From Opitutaceae bacterium (lineage in GTDB: Bacteria > Verrucomicrobiota > Verrucomicrobiia > Opitutales > Opitutaceae), in the NCBI GenBank assembly GCA_016794785.1, contig JAEUHC010000013.1:186001-250000 (forward strand): a stretch of 64,000 nt of DNA, given 5' to 3'. Positions 1 through 9,108 of the stretch are shown one piece after another (the first letter of the stretch is position 1; each line of letters begins with the position of its first letter). The position numbers and the translations under genes are program-made. The notes under the pieces are model-generated. The model was not told where the DNA came from. It made no database searches and saw nothing but the letters and a program-made list of their open reading frames with translations.

Positions 1-312
1 GCTAGGAGCCGTAGCCGCCGGCACAGCCAGTTTAGTGGCGGAAGCCGCGCGCCGGGGTTTGCGCCGGCGCACCGCTTTCCGGGGAGCCGCGAAGGCCTTC
101 AGCTCGCGCAGCAGGGCCTTCACCGCTTTACGGGCGATCCGGGCATTTTTCTTCGCCTGTTTGTGCGCCTTCTTGGCCGCCTTGTAGTCGTGCTTCGCTT
201 CCTTGGCCGCTGACTCCGCGGTGGCGGCCCGGGCCCGGGCGAGTGCGAGATTCGAGCGCAGGAGGGCCGGCGCTGCCGGGCGCGGGGGAGAGGCGCGTCG
301 TTTCGTTTTCAT
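1..312 (-). CDS. Ala/Lys-rich basic protein, C-terminus outside window
   Basis: An open frame starts with ATG at 312 and runs 104 codons to the left edge without a stop, so the C-terminus is missing. The visible part is very basic and low in complexity. An Arg/Pro-rich start is followed, at about residues 25-75, by a helical Ala/Lys/Glu stretch with repeated AAK/AKK units, then an Arg/Lys/Ala-rich tail. This resembles histone-H1-like or other DNA-binding tails, and it could equally form a coiled coil. No domain is recognisable and no function is assigned. It is divergent from the phosphatase at 489, with a 176-nt intergenic region in which no clear regulatory site was seen. Confidence 0.55.
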   Translation of the reverse strand, partial: MKTKRRASPPRPAAPALLRSNLALARARAATAESAAKEAKHDYKAAKKAHKQAKKNARIARKAVKALLRELKAFAAPRKAVRRRKPRRAASATKLAVPAATAPS

Positions 313-488
313 CGGCGGCGAAGTTGCGTTCAGGTTACAGATCACCACTGCGGCTGGCGCAAACGCGGAATTGTTACAAATCGAACCAGACGGTGACGAT
401 TGAGCCCGGCTCTTCTTCAGGCTCGAACCAGGCCAGGCGCCTCCGCCACATTCCCTCGCATGCGCCGCCCGGCCCGCCTCCCTCCCGC

Positions 489-1151
489 ATGAATGGCCGC
501 ATCATCGCCGTGGGTGACATCCATGGATGCGCCGACGAGTTCGAGGCTCTGCTCGGCAAGCTCGCCCTCACCCGGCACGACCGGCTCATTCTGCTCGGTG
601 ACTTGATCAACCGGGGCCCGGACAGCGCGCGCGTCCTCGCCCTCGCGCGCCAGCACGCGCACCGCGCCCTCCTCGGCAACCACGAGCTCCGCCTGCTCAA
701 CTACCGCAGGACAGGCGACCCCACGCATCTCAAGCGCTCGGACCACGAGACGATGAAGCAACTCAACGCGAAGGACTGGGCCTACCTCGCCGCGATGCCG
801 CTGGTGCACCATGTGCCCGCGCTCGCGACGGTGATGGTGCACGGTGGCTTCCTCCCCGGCCGGCCGTGGCGAGGGCAACCCGCGCGCATCGTCACCCGCA
901 TCCAGGTCGTGGGCCCCGACGGCGAGCCGCACAAGCGCTCCGAATTTCCCGAGGCGCCGCACTGGTCCGAGCAGTGGAACGGTCCGCCGTTTGTCATCTA
1001 CGGGCACACGCCGCGCCGGGATCCCGTCGTGAGGAAATGGTCGCTCGGGATCGACACCGCCTGTGTCATGGGCGGCGCGCTGACCGCCTGCGTGCTGCCC
1101 GGGCGGACGCTGGTGCAGGTGCCCGCGCGCCAGACCTACTTCCACGGCTGA
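489..1151 (+). CDS. PPP-family metallophosphatase
   Basis: This 220-residue calcineurin-fold phosphoesterase carries the metal-ligand motifs of the PPP family in order: GDIHG (9-13), GDLINRGPDS (37-46), GNHE (63-66), then HGG and YGHTP further on. The set matches bacterial PP1-like, ApaH and PrpE-type enzymes, which hydrolyse phosphoprotein or dinucleoside polyphosphate substrates; the substrate here cannot be told. The ATG at 489 places the first motif at the usual distance from the N-terminus. The frame stays open upstream to 243, but that stretch reads as unrelated low-complexity sequence. No signal peptide, so it should be cytoplasmic. Confidence 0.85.
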   Translation: MNGRIIAVGDIHGCADEFEALLGKLALTRHDRLILLGDLINRGPDSARVLALARQHAHRALLGNHELRLLNYRRTGDPTHLKRSDHETMKQLNAKDWAYLAAMPLVHHVPALATVMVHGGFLPGRPWRGQPARIVTRIQVVGPDGEPHKRSEFPEAPHWSEQWNGPPFVIYGHTPRRDPVVRKWSLGIDTACVMGGALTACVLPGRTLVQVPARQTYFHG

Positions 1152-1380
1152 AGCCTATTTCACTCCTGATGCCAAACCCCCGTGGCCGTTTTAGACCTTG
1201 GTCAGTGCGAGGTGGGGCAACACGCCGTGGCAATCCAGCTGGTTGGCCTGGTCACTCGGCTCCTCGCCATGACAGCCCAAGCGCTATGTCCAAACTTCAC
1301 GGGCCATTTGCTCTAGCCCACTCCCGGCTCCTCTTCGGCCAGCCAGGCGGCTTTCAAGCGTCGCCTCCCGGGGTAGGGTC

Positions 1381-1806
1381 TCAACGCATGCTTTGCCGAA
1401 AAACGTTGAGCAGGCGCAGGGCGCGGCCGGGGTTTTCGCCGAGCTCAGGGCCCAGCCAATCGTCATTAAGAAATTCGCTGTAGCCCGGCGTAGTTTTCGC
1501 CGCCGCGGAGTCCAGGTTGCGGAATCCCATGGTCCAATCGGGAAAGGATCGGGTCGCGATGGGACCTTGCAGCAGGGTGATCAACCCCGTGTGGCGCGGG
1601 TCGCCGACGATGCGCCGGTGCAGCCTCCGCACGGCCTCTTCCTCGCCCTCGATCGCCTGCATGAAGTTCCCTCCGCGATAAAGCAGCATGCCCGTGATGT
1701 TCAACGCGGTGTTGTTTTGGCGGGCTTGCGCGAGGAGTTCGAGCAAATCCGCTTCGGAGAACGGCTCCGTCGCGGAACTGGCATAGGCAAGGTGAAAAAG
1801 TGGCAC
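1381..1806 (-). CDS. BLUF-domain blue-light sensor protein
   Basis: This 141-residue single-domain BLUF protein would bind FAD and sense blue light. Visible flavin-pocket residues are Tyr8, Asn32, Gln50 in FMQAIEG and Trp91 in DWTMGF. The Tyr-Asn (24) and Tyr-Gln (42) spacings agree with the AppA/BlrB family. A GTG start at 1806 is chosen because it puts the Tyr at residue 8; no ATG lies nearby and the frame further upstream looks non-coding. No output domain is fused, so it probably acts through a protein partner. It sits 193 nt downstream of phoR on the same strand. Whether the two are cotranscribed or functionally linked cannot be told. Confidence 0.85.
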   Translation of the reverse strand: MPLFHLAYASSATEPFSEADLLELLAQARQNNTALNITGMLLYRGGNFMQAIEGEEEAVRRLHRRIVGDPRHTGLITLLQGPIATRSFPDWTMGFRNLDSAAAKTTPGYSEFLNDDWLGPELGENPGRALRLLNVFRQSMR

Positions 1807-1999
1807 GATTGGGCGGTGGATTGTGCGCCAGGCGCGACTCGCATCGGCTGACCCCGGCAGACATTGCCCTATCAACGGCCGGGCAAAGTCCGGCTTGAGG
1901 AAAAAGAAACCGCGCAGGCTGGGATGCCCCCGCCGCGGCGGCTCTGCCGGAGGACTCCAGCGACCTGTTGACGGAAATTTTGTCGGTGCAGCGCCTGAC

Positions 2000-3211
2000 T
2001 CAAAGCGCCGATGCCGGCAGGGGCGCAAACCCTCGCGCCGCCGGAAGCGTGATGAAGAATTCCGTGCCCTTCTCGGGCGCGCTCTCGACGCGCACGTCGC
2101 CGCCGTGGGCCTGCACCACGTTCTTCACGATCGCGAGGCCGAGGCCCGTGCCGCCTTGCTCGCGCGAGCGCGCCTTGTCCACGCGGTAAAACCGCTCGAA
2201 GATCCGCACCCGCGCCTCGGCCGGGATGCCGGGGCCGTCGTCGCGCACCGTCAGCTCCACGCGCGCGCCCTCCAGCGCGCGGCCGCCCACGATCACGCGG
2301 CCGCCCTCGCGGCCGTATTTGATCGCGTTGTCGATCAGGTTGGCGAGCACCTGCCGCAGGCGCTCGGGATCGGCGTGCGCGGCGACGCCGGCCTCCACCC
2401 GGTTCTCCAGCGTCACGCGCCGCGACTGGGCGATCAGCGCGGCGTCGTCGATCGCCTCCTGCGCGGCGGCGGGCAGCGGCACCGCGCGCAGCTTCAGCTC
2501 GATGCGGCCCGAGTCGAGCCGCGCGAGGAGCAGCAGATCGTCGATCAGCAGCGTGAGGCGGTTGGCGTGCTTGTCGATCAGCTCGAGGAAGCGCGCGGTC
2601 ACGGCGGGGTCGTTCTTGCCCCCGTCGATCAGCGTCTCGGCGGCGCTCTTGATCAGCGAGAGCGGGGTGCGCAGCTCGTGGCTCACGTTGGCGACGAACT
2701 CCTGCCGCACGGCCTCGAGCTGGCGCAGCCGCGTGAGATCGTGGAAGACGAGCACCGCTCCGTCCGCGCCGCCATCGGGGGTGCGCAGCGCGAGGGCGTT
2801 GACCTGCAGGTGGCGCGTCTCGGCCACGCCGTCGATCCGCAGCTCGTGGCTGAGCACCGCCGGCTCGCGCTCGAGCCGAGCGACCAAGGCGGCGACCTCG
2901 TGGTGGCGCGTCGCCTCCAGCACGGTGCGCCCGACGGCCGGCGGCGCGAAGCCGAACAGCGACCCGGCCGCGCGGTTGGCGAGGCGGATGCGGCCATCGG
3001 CCCCCACGACGACGATGCCCTCGATCATGCGGTCGAAGAGCGCCGCGGTGCGCTCGGCCTGCGCGGCCAGCTCGGCCTCGCGCCGGGCGCCGACCTCGGC
3101 GAGCTCGTGCGCGTGGCGCAGCTGCTCGCGCCCGAGCTGGCCGCGAAACCACCAGACCGCCGCGCCGAGCGCGAAGGCGACCAGCAGCAGGATGATTTCG
3201 AGCACGCTCAC
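2000..3211 (-). CDS. phoR: PhoR phosphate-responsive sensor histidine kinase
   Basis: Sensor kinase of 403 residues and partner of PhoB. It has one N-terminal membrane helix (about 3-22), a PAS domain (about 55-165), a HisKA H-box with the phospho-accepting His178 in SHELRTPLS, an N-box around 290-300 (NLIDNAIKYG), G1 DDGPGIP (324-330) and G2 GGTGLGLA (353-360). This is the standard PhoR layout with no large periplasmic sensor, so the signal probably arrives from PstSCAB through PhoU. The GTG start at 3211 overlaps the phoB stop (GTGA), indicating translational coupling; a longer reading inside phoB is not supported. Confidence 0.93.
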   Translation of the reverse strand: MSVLEIILLLVAFALGAAVWWFRGQLGREQLRHAHELAEVGARREAELAAQAERTAALFDRMIEGIVVVGADGRIRLANRAAGSLFGFAPPAVGRTVLEATRHHEVAALVARLEREPAVLSHELRIDGVAETRHLQVNALALRTPDGGADGAVLVFHDLTRLRQLEAVRQEFVANVSHELRTPLSLIKSAAETLIDGGKNDPAVTARFLELIDKHANRLTLLIDDLLLLARLDSGRIELKLRAVPLPAAAQEAIDDAALIAQSRRVTLENRVEAGVAAHADPERLRQVLANLIDNAIKYGREGGRVIVGGRALEGARVELTVRDDGPGIPAEARVRIFERFYRVDKARSREQGGTGLGLAIVKNVVQAHGGDVRVESAPEKGTEFFITLPAARGFAPLPASAL

Positions 3212-3894
3212 TCGTCGGCCTTGAAACGGTAGCCCACGCCGCGGATCGTCTCGAGCTGTTCGGCGACGGGGCCGATTTTCTCGCGGAGCCGGCGCATGTG
3301 GGTGTCGACCGTGCGGCTGTCGATCGGGTTGTCGTAGCCCCACACGTCCTGCAGGAGCCGGTCGCGGGTCTGCACGCGGCCCCGGCGGCGGGCGAGGAGC
3401 TCGAGCAGCTTGAACTCGGTCGCGGTGAGGCTCACCTCTGCGCCGGCGATCTTCACGGTGTGGCGGGGGCCGTCGATTTCCAACTCGCCGAGGCGCAGCA
3501 CGGCGATCGGCTCGTCGGCAGCCTTGGCGCGGGCGAGCAGTTTCCTGATGCGAAGGACGAGCTCGCGCGGGCTGAAGGGCTTCGTCACGTAGTCGTCGGC
3601 GCCCAGTTCGAGGCCGATCACGCGGTCCATCTCGGCGGCCTTGGCCGTGAGCATGAGGATCGGGATCGCGGCGGTGCCGGGATCGCGGCGGAGGATCTTG
3701 CAGACCTCGAGGCCGTCCACCTCGGGCAGCATGAGATCGAGCACGATCAGGGATGGCCGTTCGTCCCGCGCGAGCGTGATGGCGCGGGCGCCATCCTTGG
3801 CGAACAGCGGGAGGTAGCCGGCCTCCTTCAGCTTGAAGCCGAGGATTTCCAAGGCATCGGGCTCGTCGTCAACGACCAGGATTTTCTGCTTCAT
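3208..3894 (-). CDS. phoB: PhoB response regulator
   Basis: OmpR/PhoB-type response regulator of 228 residues, the usual PhoB length. The receiver domain has the acidic pocket DDE (9-11), phospho-acceptor Asp53 in VLDLMLP and the conserved Lys in KPFSP near 105. A winged-helix DNA-binding domain with the family GYRF ending follows. It should activate promoters bearing 11-nt-spaced CNGTCAC repeats, as found at 10459-10541 in this window. The start lies inside the 3' end of phoU (26-nt overlap) and the stop overlaps the start of phoR, so the three genes are translated as one block. Confidence 0.95.
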   Translation of the reverse strand: MKQKILVVDDEPDALEILGFKLKEAGYLPLFAKDGARAITLARDERPSLIVLDLMLPEVDGLEVCKILRRDPGTAAIPILMLTAKAAEMDRVIGLELGADDYVTKPFSPRELVLRIRKLLARAKAADEPIAVLRLGELEIDGPRHTVKIAGAEVSLTATEFKLLELLARRRGRVQTRDRLLQDVWGYDNPIDSRTVDTHMRRLREKIGPVAEQLETIRGVGYRFKADE

Positions 3895-4549
3895 TGGGTT
3901 TTTGCCCGGCGTGGCGGATATCCTTCGCTTCGTAAAGATAGACGACTTCCTCGGCGATGTTGGTGGCGTGGTCGGCGATGCGCTCGATGGACTTGGAGAT
4001 GACCATGAGCTTGAGGCAGCGGGTGATGGTGGTGGGGCGCTCGACCATGAAGCTGGAAAGCTCGCGGTGGAGCTGGCGGTTGAGGTCGTCCACATCCTGG
4101 TCGCGCGGGATGACCGCGCGGGCGCGGTCGGTCTCGCGGTTGATGAAGGCGGTGATGGCCTCGCGGAGCATCTCGAGCGACATCGCGGCCATGCGCGGGA
4201 GATCGACGTAGGCCTTGAGCTGGGGCTCGGTGTTCAGATCCAGCGCGCGGCGGGCGATGGTCGTGGCCTCGTCGCCCACGCGCTCGAGGTTGTGGGAGAT
4301 CTTCATCGCGACGGTGATGAGGCGCAGCTCGGTGGCGAGCGGGGCCTTGGCGAGGAGGTGGATGGCAGTGTCGTCGATCTCGATTTCGTAGCGATCGAGG
4401 ATGTTGTCGTCCTCCTCGACCTGGCGCGCGAGGGCGTCGTCGCGCTCGACGAGCGCGCGGATGGCGCGGCTGACCGCCGACTCGGCGTGGCTGGCCATCG
4501 CGAGCAAGCTCTCCTTCAGCTTGGCGAGTTCTTCGTTGTAGTGGGTCAT
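3869..4549 (-). CDS. phoU: PhoU phosphate-signalling protein
   Basis: This 226-residue PhoU has the family's two repeated three-helix bundles. Each carries an ER-x-x-D-type metal-binding segment, NLERVGDEATTIAR in the first half and SIERIADHATNIAEE in the second. PhoU couples the PstSCAB transporter to PhoR and represses the Pho response when phosphate is plentiful. It lies 27 nt after pstB and its 3' end overlaps phoB, as expected for a pst-phoU-phoBR operon. Length and motifs are normal. Confidence 0.95.
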   Translation of the reverse strand: MTHYNEELAKLKESLLAMASHAESAVSRAIRALVERDDALARQVEEDDNILDRYEIEIDDTAIHLLAKAPLATELRLITVAMKISHNLERVGDEATTIARRALDLNTEPQLKAYVDLPRMAAMSLEMLREAITAFINRETDRARAVIPRDQDVDDLNRQLHRELSSFMVERPTTITRCLKLMVISKSIERIADHATNIAEEVVYLYEAKDIRHAGQKPNEAENPGR

Positions 4550-4576
4550 CTGAGTCAGGATCTGGGGAGAGGGGGA

Positions 4577-5458
4577 TTAGCCGAAGCGGCCGGAGACGTA
4601 GGCTTCGGTCTGGGCATGGGAGGGGTTGGTGAAGATTTCGCGGGTGTCGGCGTATTCGATGAGCCGGCCCAGGTAGAAGAACGCGGTGCGGTCCGAGCAG
4701 CGGGCCGCCTGCTGCATGTTGTGCGTGACGATGACGATGGTGTAGCGGGACCGCAGCTGCTGGATGAGCTCCTCGACCTTCGCGGTGGCGACGGGATCGA
4801 GGGCGGAGCAGGGCTCGTCCATGAGGATAATCTCGGGCTCGACGGCGATGGCGCGGGCGATGCAGAGGCGCTGCTGCTGGCCGCCGGAAAGGCCGAGGCC
4901 GCTGGCCTGGAGGCGGTCCTTGACCTCGTCCCAGAGGGCGGCGCCGCGGAGCGACCGCTCGACGATCTCGTCGAGTTTCCGGCGGTCCTTCAGGCCTTGG
5001 AGACGCAGGCCGTAGGTGATGTTCTCGTAGATCGACTTGGGAAACGGGTTCGACTTCTGGAAGACCATGCCGACGCGCTTGCGCAGCTCGATCACATCGA
5101 CGTCGGGCTGGTAGATGTCCACGCCATGGATCTTGATCGTGCCGCCGCCGAGGCGAGTGCCGTCGATCAAATCGTTCATGCGGTTGAGGCAGCGGAGGAG
5201 CGTGGACTTGCCGCAGCCGGAGGGGCCGATGAGGGCGGTGACCTTCTTCGCCTCGATGCCGAGGGTGATGTCGTGCAGGGCCTGCGTGGCGCCGTAGAAA
5301 AAATCCACGTCGTCGATGTCGACGATGACGTTCCTGCCCTCGGCGGCCGCCGCGGGGGCCGCGGCCGGAAAGCGTGAGTTGGCCTTGGCCGCCGAAGCCG
5401 GGGCGGAGGGGGGCGCGGGAGGACGGGTTTCCATGGTGGCGGGTGCGGCGTTTACCAT
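4577..5458 (-). CDS. pstB: PstB phosphate ABC transporter ATPase
   Basis: ATP-binding subunit of the high-affinity phosphate importer, 293 residues. It shows Walker [10 protein letters not shown] starting at residue 78, the ABC signature LSGGQQQR, Walker B IILMDEP and the following SALDP typical of PstB. An Ala/Pro-rich N-terminal extension of about 40 residues precedes the ATPase core. The chosen ATG at 5458 overlaps the pstA stop (ATGGTAA); a second in-frame ATG at 5434 would shorten the extension by 8 residues and cannot be excluded. It works with PstA and PstC at the inner membrane. Confidence 0.95.
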   Translation of the reverse strand: MVNAAPATMETRPPAPPSAPASAAKANSRFPAAAPAAAAEGRNVIVDIDDVDFFYGATQALHDITLGIEAKKVTALIGPSGCGKSTLLRCLNRMNDLIDGTRLGGGTIKIHGVDIYQPDVDVIELRKRVGMVFQKSNPFPKSIYENITYGLRLQGLKDRRKLDEIVERSLRGAALWDEVKDRLQASGLGLSGGQQQRLCIARAIAVEPEIILMDEPCSALDPVATAKVEELIQQLRSRYTIVIVTHNMQQAARCSDRTAFFYLGRLIEYADTREIFTNPSHAQTEAYVSGRFG

Positions 5459-6489
5459 TTGTAGCGGTTGCGCAGGTGATTTCGCAGCAGGATCGAGCTG
5501 GTCGCAATCAGCGCGACGATGAAGAGGAAGACGAAGGCCGTGCCGTATTGCACCCGCTCGGTGTAGTCGTTCTGCGGAATCTTGGAGCTGACGACGTAGA
5601 TGTGGTAGGGCAGCGCCATCACGCCTTGGAAAAAGAAATCGCCGAGGCGGTCGACTTCCCACGGCAGCTTGTCGCGCACGACATAGGCGGCGGTGAACAT
5701 GATCGGCGCGGTCTCGCCCGCCACGCGCGCGATGCCGAGGATGGATGAGGTGAGGATGCCGGGCAGCGCGTAGGGCAGGACGTTTTTGCGAATCGTCTGC
5801 CACTTGGTCGCGCCGAGCGCGAGCGAGCCCTCGCGGAAGCCCTTGGGCACGGCCTTGAGCGATTCCTCGCTCGCGGTGATGACCACCGGCAGGACCATGA
5901 ACGCGAGCGTGAACCAGCCCGCGAGGAGCGAGACGTTCCACCCGAAGAAAATCACGAACATGCCGAAGCCGAACAGGCCGAAGACAATCGAGGGCACGCC
6001 CGCCAGATTCAGAATCGCGAGGCGCACGAAGCGGATGAACGCGCCGTCGCGCGCATACTCGTTGAGATAGATCGCGGCGCTGACGCCGAGGCAGAGGGCG
6101 ATCGTCATCGAGCCGACCACGAGGAGCACGGTGCCGACGATGCAGGGCCAGATGCCGCCGGCGGAATAGACATAGCTCTCAGTCGCGACATTCGCGGCCG
6201 CGGGATGCTGCTCCTTGAAGGCCCGGAACTCGCGGTCGCCCATCTCCCTTTTCTTCCCTTCCCACTCGAAGATGTAGAGGGACTCGGGCGCCTCGGTGAG
6301 GAAGGTGGTGTTGATGAAGGGCGCCTCGGCTTTGAAGACGGTGCGCGAACCCTTGACGAAGATGTTGAGGAAGACCGCCGCGCCGCAGAGCAGCACAAAC
6401 CACGTCGCGGCGCGAAAGAGCCAGAAAACCGCGCGCTCGCCGCGCCGTGCGCCGGCGGCGGTGCGGAAGACATGGGTCGCGGCGTTCAT
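5452..6489 (-). CDS. pstA: PstA phosphate ABC transporter permease
   Basis: Inner-membrane permease of 345 residues with the binding-protein-dependent transport domain in its C-terminal two thirds. The EAA-loop region [23 protein letters not shown] and the PstA-typical [14 protein letters not shown] are both present. The N-terminal helix (about 24-45) is followed by some 75 mostly polar residues before the next helix, more than in E. coli PstA (296 residues), so it has an enlarged periplasmic loop similar in kind to the one in PstC. The ATG overlaps the pstC stop by 4 nt. It forms the channel with PstC. Confidence 0.93.
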   Translation of the reverse strand: MNAATHVFRTAAGARRGERAVFWLFRAATWFVLLCGAAVFLNIFVKGSRTVFKAEAPFINTTFLTEAPESLYIFEWEGKKREMGDREFRAFKEQHPAAANVATESYVYSAGGIWPCIVGTVLLVVGSMTIALCLGVSAAIYLNEYARDGAFIRFVRLAILNLAGVPSIVFGLFGFGMFVIFFGWNVSLLAGWFTLAFMVLPVVITASEESLKAVPKGFREGSLALGATKWQTIRKNVLPYALPGILTSSILGIARVAGETAPIMFTAAYVVRDKLPWEVDRLGDFFFQGVMALPYHIYVVSSKIPQNDYTERVQYGTAFVFLFIVALIATSSILLRNHLRNRYKW

Positions 6490-8102
6490 CCGATGGAGAT
6501 CTTGTAGCGGCGCACGATTTTCTGCGCGGCGTAGTTGATGAGCAGCGAGAGGACAAAGAGCACGAGGCCCACGACGAAGAGCGCCCGGTAGTGGATGCTG
6601 CCGCGCACGACCTCGCCCATCTCCTGCGCGATGATGCCCGTCATCGTGTGCACGGGCTCGGTGATGACCGCGAGGCCTTGGGTGAAATCCGGGATGGCGA
6701 TGCGGTTGCCGGCGCAGAGGAGCACGACCATCGTCTCGCCCACGACGCGCCCGAGCCCGAGGAGCACGGCCGAGATGATGCCGGAGAGGGAGGCGGGCAC
6801 GATGATGCGCGTGATCGTCTGGAGGCGCGAGGCGCCGAGCGCGAAGGAGGCCTCCTTGAAGGCGCGCGGCACGTTGTTCAGCGCATCCTCCGCCAGGGTG
6901 AAAATCGTCGGCACCGCGATGAGCGCGAGCAGGCAGCCGGCGGTGAGGATGTTCAGCCGCTCGCTGTAGGGGAAGCCGGGCATCCAGGAGAGCCAGGGCT
7001 GCTGCGAGAGCAGGCGCAGCGCCTGCCCGAGCACCGCGATGCCGAAGAAGCCGAGCACCACCGAGGGAAACGCCGAGATGAACTCGATGCACGGCTTGAT
7101 GATCCGCTGCTCGCGCGTGGAGGCGATCTGGTTGACGTAGATCGCGGCGCCGACGCCGAGCGGCACGGCCAGAGCGAGCGCGACGGCCGAGACCATGAGC
7201 GACCCGATGAGGAGCGGCAGGATGCCATACCAGTCCTGCCAAAAACTCGCGGTGAGCCACTGGCGGCCGAAGAGGAACGCCGTGAACGTCTGCCAGCCGG
7301 GCACGGGGCGCGTGTGATCCCACGCCTCCATGTCGCGCTCGATGGCGGGAAAGCCCGCGGCGTAGCTGCGGGTGAGCTGCTTGAGTTTCTCCATGCGCGG
7401 ATGGAGCTCGGGCGACGGCAGCGACGGCACGGCGTCGAGCAACGCGACCAGCTTCCGGCTGAACTCGCGGCTTGTCTCCTTGTAGAGCGGCAGCGACCCG
7501 AGGATCGGCTTCAGCTCCGTCGCGAAGTTGATCGTGTCGATCTTCACGGCGTCGGCCTCGGCCTGCTTGCCCTCGGCGAGGAGCTGGCGGCGCTCCTCCT
7601 TCCGGTCCTGCGTGACGATGAACTTGGTCTTGATCGCCGTGGCCTGCTCGGCGAGGTCCGACAGCAACGCCCGCAGCGGATCGACCGTGGCGGAGAACTG
7701 CTCGGCGAAGGCATCGAAGGGCGCGAGCGTGGCATTGACCTCTTCGAGCGGGCGGCGCTCACGCTCCGCGAGGATCATGACCTGGCGCAGACGCACATCG
7801 GAGAGGTAGCGCGTGAGCGCGGTGTGGTCGTCGGTCTGGCGCCGGATGAAATCGACATACTCGAGGCCGGCTTGGCGGTAGATCTCGAGGTTGGTGCGAT
7901 TCTGCCCAAAGAAGCCCGCGCCCTCACGGAAAAGAAACACCGTGATGAGCGCGAGGACGATGACGGCCACGAGCGCGTTGCCGCCAAAGAACGCCTTGAT
8001 CGTGTCGTCCAGCGTGAGCCCGAGGAAACGCAGGCGGCGCTTCTGCACGGCAAAGGCCGGCGGCGCTGGCGCGGGCTGAGGCGGTGGACTCGTCTCGATC
8101 AT
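6486..8102 (-). CDS. pstC: PstC phosphate permease with large periplasmic insertion
   Basis: Permease of 538 residues, against about 320 in E. coli. A cytoplasmic Pro-rich start is followed by a first membrane helix (about 43-62). About 220 polar, probably helical residues come next, before the conventional membrane domain resumes near 285 with the PstC signatures [12 protein letters not shown] and [12 protein letters not shown]. The insertion would lie in the periplasm, where PstS docks. It holds many charged residues and no domain I can name. The reading frame is continuous, so this is not an assembly fusion. It is the first of four closely packed pst/pho genes after the pstS-pstC gap. Confidence 0.92.
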   Translation of the reverse strand: MIETSPPPQPAPAPPAFAVQKRRLRFLGLTLDDTIKAFFGGNALVAVIVLALITVFLFREGAGFFGQNRTNLEIYRQAGLEYVDFIRRQTDDHTALTRYLSDVRLRQVMILAERERRPLEEVNATLAPFDAFAEQFSATVDPLRALLSDLAEQATAIKTKFIVTQDRKEERRQLLAEGKQAEADAVKIDTINFATELKPILGSLPLYKETSREFSRKLVALLDAVPSLPSPELHPRMEKLKQLTRSYAAGFPAIERDMEAWDHTRPVPGWQTFTAFLFGRQWLTASFWQDWYGILPLLIGSLMVSAVALALAVPLGVGAAIYVNQIASTREQRIIKPCIEFISAFPSVVLGFFGIAVLGQALRLLSQQPWLSWMPGFPYSERLNILTAGCLLALIAVPTIFTLAEDALNNVPRAFKEASFALGASRLQTITRIIVPASLSGIISAVLLGLGRVVGETMVVLLCAGNRIAIPDFTQGLAVITEPVHTMTGIIAQEMGEVVRGSIHYRALFVVGLVLFVLSLLINYAAQKIVRRYKISIG

Positions 8103-8181
8103 GCGTTGCGGGTCACGACGGCGTGGCGGTCAGAAAGGGTCAAGCGAAGCGTGGTGACAAAAAGGTGGCGGGCGTGGCAGC

Positions 8182-8252
8182 AGGGTGGGCCTGAGACCCG
8201 CCCTTTGCGTGTTGAGTGTTCGCACGGAGGGCGGGTCTGAGACCCGCCCTCC
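8182..8252. repeat. REP-like palindrome doublet between pstS and pstC
   Basis: Two palindromes lie about 45 nt apart in the 169-nt pstS-pstC gap. The second (8226-8252) is a perfect inverted repeat of 13 bp arms around one central base, built on GGGCGGGTCT / AGACCCGCCC. The first (8182-8204) is the same unit with two mismatched positions. The same unit appears as a doublet at 28837-28923. In the pst mRNA the hairpins could protect the upstream pstS part of the transcript, a known role of REP sequences in other operons; that role is inference here. Confidence 0.8.
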
Positions 8253-8271
8253 CTCAAGCCGCTACGAGGAA

Positions 8272-9078
8272 TTATTCCGGCGCGACGAAGCCCACCTTCT
8301 CGGCAATTTTCTTGCCCTCGGGGCTTAGGGTGAAGGCGACAAACTTGGCCGCCTCGCCCGCGGGTTCGCCATTCGTATAATAGAAGGTCGGCCGGGCGTA
8401 GGGATAGAGTCCCTTGAGCACGCTCGGCTTCGTGGGCATCTGGCCGTCGATGGGCAGGGTCTTGAGGCCCGGGGTCGAGAGGTAGGCGAGGCCGACGTAG
8501 CCGATGCCGTTGGGATTCTTGGCCACCTCGGCCGCGATCTGCTCGTTGCCGGCCATTTTCTGCGAGGCCCGGGCGTAGTCGCGGTTGTTCATCGCGAGCT
8601 GCTTGAAATCCGAGTAGGTGCCCGAGGAGGTGTTGCGCGTGTAGATGGAGATCTTGCCGGGCTTGCCGCCGACGGCGGACCAATCGGTGATGTCGCCCGA
8701 GAAGATCTGCTCGACCTGGCGCTTGGAGAGCTTGGCGATCGGATTGGCGGAGCTGACGACGATACCGATGCCGTCATAGGCGACGATGATGGGCTTGAGG
8801 GTGACGCCCTTCGCCGAGGCGGCGGACATCTCGGTCGGCTTCGCCCGGCGCGAGCTCATGCCGATCTGCGCGGTGCCGTCGATGATCGCCGTGAGGCCGG
8901 TGGTGGAGCCCTCCGCGGCAATCTCGAAGGCGACGCCGGGGTGCTGCGCCTTGTATTCCTCGGCGAGCGTGGGGACGAGTTTGGCGCCGAGGGTGTCGGA
9001 GCCCTTGATGACGAGTTTCTGCGCGGAGGCGAGCGAGGCGGCGGAGAGCGCGGAGAGGAGGAGAATCGCTGTTTTCAT
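8272..9078 (-). CDS. pstS: PstS phosphate-binding protein
   Basis: Periplasmic phosphate-binding protein of 268 residues with a Sec signal peptide (about 1-19, cleavage after ASA). PstS-type ligand segments are visible: [10 protein letters not shown] near 25-34, [10 protein letters not shown] and SSR in the first lobe, and [12 protein letters not shown] in the second. It delivers phosphate to PstCAB. It starts 30 nt after the porin stop on the same strand, so it is probably cotranscribed from the Pho-box promoter at 10459-10541. The 169 nt before pstC hold two palindromes that may set different expression levels for pstS and pstCAB. Confidence 0.95.
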   Translation of the reverse strand: MKTAILLLSALSAASLASAQKLVIKGSDTLGAKLVPTLAEEYKAQHPGVAFEIAAEGSTTGLTAIIDGTAQIGMSSRRAKPTEMSAASAKGVTLKPIIVAYDGIGIVVSSANPIAKLSKRQVEQIFSGDITDWSAVGGKPGKISIYTRNTSSGTYSDFKQLAMNNRDYARASQKMAGNEQIAAEVAKNPNGIGYVGLAYLSTPGLKTLPIDGQMPTKPSVLKGLYPYARPTFYYTNGEPAGEAAKFVAFTLSPEGKKIAEKVGFVAPE

Positions 9079-9108
9079 GGGATGATGGGAGGGAAAGGAG
9101 CGGACGGT

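Noticed and set aside
243-488. N-terminal extension of the phosphatase
   Set aside because: The extension is Arg/Ser/Pro-rich and the ATG at 489 gives the standard distance to GDIHG.
1152-1380. Gene or RNA in the gap between the phosphatase and the BLUF gene
   Set aside because: No frame with protein-like composition and no strong hairpin were found; it appears to be plain intergenic sequence.
1807-2028. Longer BLUF protein starting at 2028
   Set aside because: It would overlap phoR and adds non-conserved residues; the GTG at 1806 puts the flavin Tyr at residue 8 as in the family.
8182-8252. CRISPR repeats
   Set aside because: Only two palindromic units, no regular spacer pattern, no cas genes; the same unit is found elsewhere as a doublet.
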